Below are positions 36,001 through 48,000 of a stretch of 64,000 nt of DNA, in pieces. Under the pieces are notes generated by a model. It saw nothing but the letters and a program-made list of their open reading frames with translations, was not told the DNA's origin and made no database searches. Source of the stretch: Archivesica marissinica (taxonomy: Eukaryota; Mollusca; Bivalvia; Venerida; Vesicomyidae); the NCBI GenBank assembly GCA_014843695.1, contig CM026400.1, forward strand, positions 37,742,234-37,806,233. The letters run 5' to 3'. Within the stretch, counting starts at the first letter, position 1. Every line of letters starts with the position of its first letter. Both the position numbers and the translations under genes were made by a program.

Positions 36001-39000
36001 TTCGCATGCCGTTTTCGTAAGTATTTTAAATAGCAACACGATTATTTTTCATGGCCTATTGTTTCATAAATGTTCAATGCTTATTTTAATTCATTTGCGG
36101 GGTTTCTGACATTAATAAATGTATTGGAAATTTACATTTAAAAATGGACGCGTGAAAAGTCGTATGCATGCAGATCTCCACAACGCGGGATAATGCGTAT
36201 GTATGGAGGAATCGATAGACACGGGAAATGTCGTATCTATGGAGGAGTCGATAGACACGGGAAAAGTCGTATCTATGGAGTAAAGGGTAATAAAAACAAT
36301 ATTTATATTTGTAGCCACAAATGCAAATGTAACATAAATCTGTACCAACTCGGCCGTACTATAACATCCACACGGTGTAGCGACAAATGCAGATATAGCA
36401 AAAATCTGTACCAACTCGGCCGTACTAACATCCACACGGTGTAGCGACAAATGCAGATATAGCATAAATCTGTACCAACTCGACCGTAGTAACATTCACA
36501 TGGTGTAGCACAAATGCAGATGTAGCATAAATCTGTACCAACTCGACCTTACTAACATCCACACGGTGTAGCGACAAATGCAAATGTAGCATAAATCTGT
36601 ACCAACTCGACCGTAGTAACATCCACACGGTGTAGCACAAATGCAGATGTAGCATAACTCTGTACCAACTCGACCTTACTAACATCCACACGGTGTAGCG
36701 ACAAATGCAAATGTAGCATAAATCTGTACCAACTCGACCGTACTAACATCCACACGGTGTAGCGACAAATGCAGGTATAGCATAAATCTATATCAACTCG
36801 ACCGTAGTAACATCCACACGGTGTAGCACAAATGCAGATGTAGCATAAATCTGTACCAACTCGGCCGTACTAACATCCACACGGTGTTGCAACAAATGGA
36901 GATATAACATAAATCTGTACCAACTCGGCCATACTAACATCCACACGGTGTAGCGTCATATGGAGATATAACATAAATCTGTACCAACTCGGCCGTATTA
37001 ACATCCACACGGTGTAGCGTCAAATGCAGATATAGCATAAATATGTACCAACTCGGCCGTACTAACATCCACACGGTGTATCGACAAATGCAGATATAAC
37101 ATAAATCTGTACCAACTCGGCAGTACTAACCGTTGATACACACGGTGTAGCCACAAATGCAGATATAACATAAATGTGTACCAACTCGGCAGTACTAACG
37201 AATGTAAAACTGATTCAATATGACACTATAGGAACTCAAACTTTACATAATAATTAACAGTGTAGTGATGAATTCTCATACAATATAAATTCCTGCGATA
37301 CTCACCTGAATATGGCGCAGCCACGAAATGACCTGCTCCAACAAAGAACAATAACAATCCATATGAATTAGATATTGTCTCCTTACCGCACATGTCCGCA
37401 AGAACCACTCGATGTAATGTTATAAATCCACCTGAAAAAATGCATGTCAACATACAATGTGATGATACAGTCTACATCCGATAAGTCCACTATGTCGAAT
37501 TATCCGGTTATCTCGAAGTCGGATCAAAGTCCCGTTTCAGACACTATCATTTTACATATAACTGGCTCCGTTTATATCGAATTTCGTTAACTCAAACTTC
37601 GAATATGTCGAAGTATTTTGTTCGGTCCGACGGAATTCGACATAATGGATGTAGTCTTATATGGATTCTATAAATGCTAATAAGTACAATAGCCATTACA
37701 AATATTAATGACCTTGACCGTTGATTGAAAGTTTATTATATGTCTTGTGTTCATTTCATTGTCATCTTGGTGCGTCATTTTATTATATCTATGTTTATAC
37801 TTGTTGTATACTAGAGGACAAAGAAAACGCACTCTTCGGGTAAGTACACTATACTAGAGGACATAGAAAACGCACTCTTCGGATAAGTACACTATACTAG
37901 AGGACATAGAAAAACGCACTCTTCGGATAAGTACACTATACTAGAGGACATAGAAAACGCACTCTTCGGATAAGTACACTATACTAGAGGACATAGAAAA
38001 CGCACTCTTCGGATAAGTACACTATACTAGAGGACATAGAAAACGCACTCTTCGGATAAGTACACTATACTAGAGGACATAGAAAGCGCACTCTTCGGAT
38101 AAGTACACTATACTAGAGGACATAGAAAACGCACTCTTCGGATAAGTACACTATACTAGAGGACATAGAAAACGCACTCTTCGGATAAGTACACTATTCT
38201 AGAGGACATAGAAACGCACTCTTCGGATAAGTACACTATACTAGAGGACATAGAAAACACACTCTTCGGATAAGAGATGGGGATTCTGCGAATTGGGCAA
38301 CCCAGTATCTCCTCAGCGTGCCCAGGTTAGCGTCCTGGAGAGGACACTCCAGCTACACCTCGGTGTAGGCTCAACACGGAGTATATCAGTTACCGGTTAT
38401 AAGCCAAGGCTACATTGGCGTACAGCCAGGTGCCAGGGGTTATACTCGACGGTGGGAGAGGTTTTCCAACTTCACTGGATAGCTACAGACTTAAGCTGAG
38501 CAGCCCTCATCCAGTTAGGTGTTATCTCGCCACTGGCCATCTGTTCCACTGGGTGCGTGGGACATAAGGTACCTCCGACAAGTGGTCAGTAAATACCGCA
38601 CCAACCAACACACAGAAAACCAAGAAACCAGTTTGGGAGCTGGAATGTCCGAACAATGACGACCGGAATGTCCAACGACTTCAGCGATATCAGAAAGACA
38701 GTCATCATAAACAACGAACTACTTTGCCTTCAAATTGACATTGCAGCACTGCAAGAAACACGCTTGGCCGACACTGGAAGCTTAAGGGAGAATAACTACA
38801 CCTTCATCTGGCAAGGCAAGCATGAGAACGAGACAAGAGAGTATGGTGTGGGTTTTGCTATCAAAAACACACTCTTGGATACAGTTGAACTTGGCAACGT
38901 CAGCACAAAGCGTCTCATATCAATGCGCTTGAACACTTCTGATGGCCCTGTGAACCTGCTGTGCGTATACGCCCCAACTATGATGGCCACTGCAGACATC

Positions 39001-42000
39001 AACCATGATTTCTACAATCAAATGGACAGCATCATCAAACAGCATCCTGATCGGGAACCCTTCGGCATCCTTGGCGCCGACCAAGAAGCATGGCTATCTT
39101 GCCTTGGGCACTTTGGAGTTGGTAAAACAAATAATGGACAGCGTCTACTGGAGACATGTTCACATCATGATCTCTGCATCACAAACACCTTCTTCAGCAC
39201 AAAACCCCATCACAGAGTATCAAGGAGGCACCCAAGGTCAAAGCATTGGCACCAGCTGGATCTGAGCATTACCAGAAGGTACCAACTTAAGACCATCCTG
39301 GTAACAAGGACTTACCACAGTGCTGATTGCAATACAGATCACTCACTCATCTGATCGACAGTCAGACCGCAGCCCAAGAAATTGCACCGGTCGATCCAAT
39401 CTGCCAAGCCCCGCGTGAATGTACTGCTGACCAACAACACAGAGAAAGCAGCAATCTTCAATACTCAGCTCGCAACTTCTCTACAGGATGTTGATGCAAA
39501 TGCGCAGTCCGAAGAGCTGTGGAAGCACATCAAGACAGCCACGTACACATCCGCAATCGACACATTCGGCAAGAAACAGGGAGGCCGGCAAAACGACTGA
39601 TACTACAAGTTTAATTACAATAATATGATGAATTATTTGTATGAATGATGATGATAATAATAATATAAAACAATGTATGTTCACACGGAAGTTCTAAGAT
39701 ATTTCTCTTAAACAGTTCCTCTCTCAGCCTATACCATCACTGCAATACTTGCTAACTGTCTATTGTGAACGTTCTCTAACGTTACACCAATCTCGTATAC
39801 TTGTGCGTTTGTTAACGTTCTACAACATTATACACAACGCTCATGTGACGTAATCACACTTAAATCGTCTACTATGCGTAGTTAAATAAACTAAATATAG
39901 ATTCACGTATCTATGTTGGTCTCGATGATTCCAATCCTTGGCGACGATGTTCCCCTTTTGGCTCCCAGTATAGAGTTGGCTTCCTTGAGCTATCTGAAGT
40001 AGACCAATAACATCGTAGTGAGGGTTGTAGCGACACACGCTGCGAGACACAAATTATCTCCACTCCGGGGGATATACCACGTCTGGGCAAAACAATCAAC
40101 TCGACTCCGGGAACGCTATGTTCGGACAAAACAGCAAATACGTTCCGGGTAATGTCCTTCCAGTAACGATCCAATCTCATTCCACGCCGGGAATATACGT
40201 CCGGTAGATGAAGCTCGTCTTCCGAACAAAAATAAAAAATGTCCTGGAATAATTCACTTATCCAGTCCGTCGTAACAGTCAAATGTGTTAGTGCGCAAAT
40301 ATCATGAAACCGGCGGCTTTTATAACCACAGTGGTCTGCCTAGACAGGAAAAGAGTACCGTGCAGTACGACGGTGAAACCTCTACATAATTCGAGGTCAA
40401 GAGCGGCGTCAAGCAAAGCTGCAAACTCGCCCCCACACTCTTCGGCATCTTCTTTGCCATGATGTTCAGGCACGCTTTCAAGAGAGCTACAAAAGGAATC
40501 TACCTTCACTCCAGATCTGACGGCAAGCTCTTTAACATCACTCTTCTAAAGGCAAAATCCAAGACAAGAGAATTCCTCATCAGAGACATGCTCTTTGCCG
40601 ACGACGCTGCACTTGCTGCCCATACTAATGAACAACTCCAGTCACTGGTGGACCGTTTCTCTGCAGCTTTCAACCTCTTCAGCCTAACCATCAGCTTGAA
40701 GAAGACCCAAGTCATGTGCCAAGGAACTGCCATCCCACCCGCCATTGTCATCGGAGACTATCAGCTTGAGGTCGTCAGCCAATTTACATACCTGGGTTCC
40801 ACAGCCACGAACAACCTCTCGCTCGATGTGGAGCTGGACAAACGTATTGGCAAAGTAGCCTCCACCCTCTCCAGGCTAAGCAAGAAGGTGTGGGGAAATT
40901 TACAGCTGACAACCAACACCAAGATAGCGGTGTACAAAGCTTGCGTCGTCAGCACACTCCTCTATGGAAGCGAGTCTTGGTCAACATACGCCACTCAAGA
41001 GCGAAAACTGCACGTGTTCCATCTCCGCTGTCTGCGACGCATCCTAGGCATATCCTGGCAGGACTAGGTCACCAACAACGAGGTCCTTAGCAGAGTCGGC
41101 ATCCCATTTATGTACGCATTACTCCGCCAACGCCGACTACGGCTGGCTCGGACACGTACGCCGGATGGACGACGGTCGCATTCCAAAAGATATGTTGCAT
41201 GGTGAACTGGCCGCAGGGCACAGCTACAAAGGTCGACCCCAACTTCGCTTCAAGGATGTCTGCAAACGAGATATGAAAGCGCTGAGGTGGACACCATCAA
41301 CTAGGAATCCCTCGCAGCAAAAAAGAATAGCGGGGCAACAACAGTTATCAACGGGCTTAAAGAAGGGAGAACTCTCTCCCTCTGACGACAAACGCAGAAA
41401 GAGGAAAGCCAAACAGTGTGAGCCGCCACCAACTCCATCTCCTTCCAGTGCCTCTGTATTCACGTGCGAATGTTGCAACCGTCACTGCATGTCACGCATC
41501 GGACTGTACAGCCACAGCAGACGATGCACATATGTAGCCTCAACGGGCGCAAATTCCATAGTCTGACAAGACTGACGGATGCCGAAGATGATGATATATC
41601 GAGCTGAAATAAATGCATGGTATAATATATCATGATATATCGAGCTGAAATAAATGCACGGTATAATATATCATGATATATCTAGCTGAAATAAATGCAT
41701 GGTATAATATATCATGATATATCGAGCTGAAATAAATGCATGGTATAATATATCATGATATATCTAGCTGAAATAAATGCACGGTATAATATATCATGAT
41801 ATATCTAGCTGAAATAAATGCATGGTATAATATATCATGATATATCTAGCTGAAATAAATGCATGGTATAATATATCATGATATATCTAGCTGACAGAAA
41901 TGCATGGTATAATATATCATGATATATCTAGCTGAAATAAATGCACAGTATAATATATCATGATATATCTAGCTGAAATAAATGCATGGTATAATATATC

Positions 42001-45000
42001 ATGATATATCTAGCTGAAATAAATGCATGGTATAATATATCATGATATATCTAGCTGAAATAAATGCATGGTATAATATATCATGATATATCTAGCTGAC
42101 AGAAATGCATGGTATAATATATCATGATATATCTAGCTGAAATAAATGCACAGTATAATATATCATGATATATCTAGCTGAAATAAATGCATGGTATAAT
42201 ATATCATGATATATCTAGCTGAAATAAATGCATGGTATAATATATCATGATATATCTAGCTGAAATAAATGCATGGTATAATATATCATGATATATCTAG
42301 CTGACAGAAATGCACAGTATAATATATCATGATATATCTAGCTGACAGAAATGCATGGTAAACATAATAATATATGATGATATAATGTCGCTTTAACCTT
42401 CTTAGCCGTGATTAAAATTTGTCAAACGATTTTATCCATACTATTTTTACCAGTGTACCAGTTTACCAAAACATTATTGAATAAAAGTATAATCTGATGT
42501 GTCCAGATTCCTAGCTATCAAAACATAGTCTTAGCCACGAAGATCATGCCTCTATCACACTTAGATTAGATGTTATTGGCGTTTTAATTTTATGTTGGCG
42601 ACCATTTTGTTTTTGTAAAATTTCATGCAAAGACATCATATTTCAGCATGATTAAAACAAATATTCGTTTTAGCATGACCAAGTACATTAGAAAAAACTA
42701 TTTACCAACTTTTCCTCAATAATTGTCCTCGTCTATGCATTGTAAATTATAATAACGAATCCTTCGATCACATACCAATAGCAACTCCATATAAGCATGT
42801 ATATATGAGTTTAGTTGCAAACGTTGTGAGCAGAATTGACATCCCTGTTGACGTAGCGGCTAGAAACAACATCATTGCCAACAAAACAAATCTACTGACT
42901 TTCGGATGGTCCCCAATCCAACCTATACAGATACGGCTAATTGTGTTCGTGATTCCTGAAATAAATAACCTCAACTAAATATAGACTGAATTGTATTTAC
43001 ATCACTTACGTCTGTTCTGTAAATGTGGCCTACATGTGCGTATGTACAGTATGGATCCGTTATGTCAAAGTCGGTTATGTCGAATTATTCAGTTATCTTT
43101 AAGTCACGTCAAAGTCACGTTTCAGATACTATGAGTTTACATATAACTGGTTCCGTTTATATCGAATTTCCAGTTGTTCGTTATATCAAATTTTATGTTT
43201 TGGATCCCTTCAGTATAAATATACGTATTTCACATTCGTTATGTTAAAGTGCCACTTTGTCACCGAAGTGCGACTTTCAAATTTACCGGCGTCGCTCATA
43301 TGGGCAACCGGTAGCGACGATAATTAAACGCAAAACACACACCACGAGCCTTGGAGGCTTAGAATCATGACATTCACCAATCGAAGAGGAATACTAACGA
43401 TGTTTAGAGAAGGGCATTCAATATGATAGCTTCAAGCTCGAGTAGTACATTTACTCACAGACGCTTGGGGTCTGGACAAATAGTTTCGGGTTATAAACCA
43501 AAATACTTTATTTTTGCTTTTTTTGTTTCTAAGAACATATGACATACATATTGGGTCATTCCAAGGCTATATACTGATAGTGACGGTTGTCATTTTTAAA
43601 CATGCTTGGAATGGCCTAAAAAGTGTATGTTTTTTATTTTTTTGGTTATGAATCAGAAACCATTTGTCTAGACCCCAACGGTATGTGCATTTACCCAACG
43701 GTGATATATTCAAGGCATGAAGTAGTACAATGACTTATTTCACGTCGATACCCGCAGGCTTGGAAAAGTACATCTCTCAATCGGCGAGAGGACAAACACT
43801 ACGATTGGAGAAGTACATTTACCAATCGACGATAGGACACACACGAGGCTTGGAGAAGTACATTTACCAATCGGCGAGAAAACAAACACTACGCTTGGAG
43901 TAGTACATTGTTCTATCTACAGGGATAACACGAGGCTTGGAGAAGCGCTTTTACCAATCGGCGAAAGGACAAACACTACGCTTGGAGAAGTACATGTTTC
44001 TATATACGGGATAAACACGAGACGTGTTGTATGATATTTTACCTATCGTCGATGATAACCACGCGGCTTCGTACTTTGTCATGCCTGATTGCACAGCCTG
44101 GTCTGGAATAAAACTGAATGGAACGATTAGTGCTAGATTGATCACAAATGCTGAAAGCAGATACATTGCAACTTTCAACTCGCTTAGAAGCTCAACATGG
44201 AAAATAGACTGACAGTATTGTCGTATATAGAATGACTATCAGGCAATGGGTTGATACTTTCGGATATAATTATTTCAATGTTTTGTGGATGTGCTATTGT
44301 GGCTATCCTAGTATTTGAAACCTTAGATAGTTGCGTACAAGAAGTTAATTTCACTTCATCCATAGCAAGTACATTAATTAGTGCAGTCCCATCTACAAAT
44401 TTAATTTCGCCTGAATATGAACCAGTTCCAGTAATTGTTCTAATGTTACCATTACGGCACGTTTCACTAGATATGTCTAGGGTGGTATTAGACAGTCCGT
44501 TTGCAAGTGTTGTGTTCCTGCTCGGGGCAGGTAGTAAAAATATTCCCAATATAGCACCATTCAACACAATTCCTGCCTCCAGCAAAAGTGTTCCTCTCCA
44601 TCCGTACCGCTGTATTAGGTAGTGTGCAATTTGGTTGAAAGCAACTGTTCCGAGACCTGAAATGTAGTACAATGTTTGCATATTAGTATGTATACTAGTG
44701 GACACAGAAAACGCACACTTCGGATAAGTGTGTTTTTACATGAAAAACAATAACTATATAAATATATAGTTTGAAACATTTTGGAATAGTTTTAATTGTT
44801 CAGTTTGTGGTTTGTAATAAATATGATATATCTTTGATGGAATCCTTCGTATTTCGTTTTCATGTAATAATAATCATATAATGTTGGTGTGCGTTTGTTG
44901 TGTCCTCTAGGATGTGGAAGTCGTGATAGCGCAGTGGATGCGCGTTCGCTTCAGGTGCGAAAGGTCCGGAGTTCGAGCCCCGCTGGAGCCGTTACGAGTG

Positions 45001-48000
45001 TGCCCTTAGGCAAGGCATTTAAATTCCACATTGCCTCTTCTCTCTCCTTCATGGCAATGGATTCCATCAGGAATGAGGTCTCGAGAGTGATTAATATAAG
45101 TTGAAAGAACTTGTTTCGCAATCGAGCTAAACTAAATTTGTATAAACTATGTCCTCTAGTACATTAGTTGTTAATTATTACATAATGACATTAAGTACAA
45201 ATGAAGATTCTATCCCAAATAGGACCTGACCGAAAATAGGACGGTAGTGTATCTATCTGCATGTAATGCCAAACCCCTCACGGGGTAGTGTAGGGTAACA
45301 TAGCCACATGTTTTCATACGACACTGTACATACATATTGATTTCCTTATTTGGTATATTATTGAGTTATGATTTTAACTGTCTGGTATTACAGTTCACTG
45401 TATGTATTGATTTACACTGGGTGACTCGGAGGACTAAATGCTCGCCAATGTAGTTAGTACTTAATATACATGTTTTGTACTTTAAATATATTTATGAGAG
45501 AGGTTTGCCAACATACATATAGTGCAATGTCCCCCATATATTGACATTATACTATACTCATGATGAATTCAAGATTCAAGTTCATTGGAATTATCAGCAT
45601 TATAGTGCTTTTGGCCATTTATACAAGCATAAACTATGGCAAAAAACATACACAAATACATAAATACATACATACACAATTTAAGAAACAGTGATATTAC
45701 CTAGGGTATATTTTCTTAGCAATATAGATTCTTTTATATATTTCGATATACTAAACAATTCCATTTTATTCTTAGATATATATTTCGATATACTAAACAA
45801 TTACATTTTATTCTTAGATCTATATTTTGATATACTAAACAATTCCATTTTATTCTTAGATCTATATTTCGATATGCTAAACAATTCCATTTTATTCTTA
45901 GATATATATATTTCGATATACTAAGCAATTCCATTTTATTCTTAGATCGATATTTTATAATTATCTAACAATTCCATTTTTTTTGATATAATTATATTAT
46001 ATACTAAGCAATTCCATTTTATTCTTAGATATATATTTCGATATATTAAACAATTCCATTTTATTCTTAGATATATATTTCGATATATTAAACAATTCCA
46101 TTTTATTCTTAGATATATATTTCGATATATTAAACAATTACATTTTATTCTTAGATATATATTTCGATATATTAAACAATTCCATTTTATTCTTAGATAT
46201 ATATTTCGATATATTAAACAATTCCATTTTATTCTTAGATATATATTTCGATATATTAAACAATTCCATTTTATTCTTAGATATATATTTCGATATATTA
46301 AACAATTACATTTTAATCTTATATTTATATTTCAATATACTAAACAATTCCATTTGATTATTAGATATATATTTCGATATACTAAACAATTCCATTTTAT
46401 TCTTAGCTATATATTTCGATATACTAAACAATTCCATTTTTTATCTTAGCTATATATTTCGATATACTAAACAATTCCATTTTATTCTTAGATATATATT
46501 TCGATATACTAAACAATTCCATTTTATTCTTAGATATATATTTCGATATACTAAACAATTCCATTTTATTCTTAGATATATATTTCGATATACTAAACAA
46601 TTCCATTTTATTTTTAGATATATATTTCGATATACTAAACAATTCCATTTTATTCTTAGATATATATTTCGATATACTAAACAATTCCATTTTATTCTTA
46701 GATGGTATGCTATTATTCACTTTCTGTACACAAGGCCAAGATATGTTACCAATAGTTCACTGTCTTTGTAATTGCAAAGAGCGACCTTGCTGGTTAATAT
46801 CGAGACACCATATTTAGTGTTTGGTTAAAATGTCGCAAGCCCTCTGTATTCCAAACTGAATAGATAATTAAAGGTTTTATTATTTCATAGTACAATCCGG
46901 CTAAGGAGTTTCTATGAATAGCTTCTAGTCAGTCCATTTTACCGTAGGTGAAATAATAGAACTAAGTAACGTGGTCATTCGTGCATGTAATGTAATTTTC
47001 TAAACTGAAATTGCAGAACATATGTCTAAAATAAAGTAGTCCGCCTCCGTGGTCGAGTGGTTAATGTCGCTGACTTGTATACCACTGTAACCTATCATCA
47101 CTGATGGTCACGGGTTCGAGCCCCGCTCAGGCCGTGTCTCATTTATATGAAAAAGTTGGCAGTTTCATACAGAGGTTGGTGCACCCAAGTACTGGTTAAC
47201 CGCTGGAGCCTTCCCAGGAATGGTGTTGTTAGGTACACTGCCCGCCGGCGATATAGCCCAAAATGGTGCTGATGCAGGCGTAAAACACGAAATAAAAAAA
47301 TAACATAACTAAAATAAAGTACACTTTTAATCGCTTGTGATTTCAGATGGCGTCGAAAACGACCGACCTATGAAAATGCATGTAACGGAAATGTTGGTTA
47401 CTAACATGACTTATGGTTGTATATACGTAAATAGGCAGAAGTGCATCCGCGGTCCACTCGAATGTAGTCCCAATGACTAATATAGTTAATTGTTCTTTTT
47501 GATAAAAATGCATTTTCATGACAGGCAGTGCATACTTGTTGAGAAATTATGTGACTTGAGAAGACTTCAGACTAGTTGATGTGTAGACAATATGTGGTAT
47601 AGGAATTCAGGCCATTACAAACTGAAGGTCAGTATACTGTATTATTTGGCGGAGGAATACAGTGTGTAAACACAGTGACATTATTCACAGGCGAGCACTG
47701 GATATTTGAAACTTAAAATTTGAAATATTCTTGGTGTGTTTCAGGCTGATTTGAATACCTCTTCACAGTGGATGTGGTATCAGAAGAAATGAAAGATTGG
47801 AAATATAAATGAACAGACTGTATGTTTTTGCTTTTTACTATGTATTTAATAGGCAATTTATTTGTTGTTTTACAACCTTATTAATCAAGACAACACAGCC
47901 TGTGAAAAAAGCTGATAAGATATTATCTTGACCGCCATATTGTATGGCAAGTTTTATAAACGGCAAGTTCAGGATTTCCAACTAATTTTTAATTGCAATA

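Larger units (their letters stand above)
38280..41588 (+). mobile_element. APE-type LINE, broken, with an internal insertion
   Basis: The 5' region 38280-38628 is untranslated. The APE endonuclease starts near 38629 with FGSWNVRTM and runs to about 39354. A linker fragment follows (39382-39600). 39601-40395 is unrelated DNA, and RT resumes at VKQSCKLAPTLFGIFF. FADD box at MLFADDAALAAHT, thumb, WLGHVRRMDDGRIPKDM-type tail and a C-terminal CxxC/H zinc knuckle follow. The end GATGCCGAAGATGATGAT is typical of a LINE 3' terminus. It lies between the 43-bp and 41-bp arrays in the SLC16-like gene's intron, antisense to that gene. Confidence 0.85.

Noticed and set aside
36112..36755. Repeat proteins on the minus strand of the 64-bp array
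   Set aside because: Frames restart at each indel and mirror the repeat unit; no start or splice signals.
39911..40282. 123-codon minus-strand ORF inside the LINE insertion
   Set aside because: No recognisable domain; probably chance in a GC-richer mobile-element fragment, kept only as part of the unidentified insertion.
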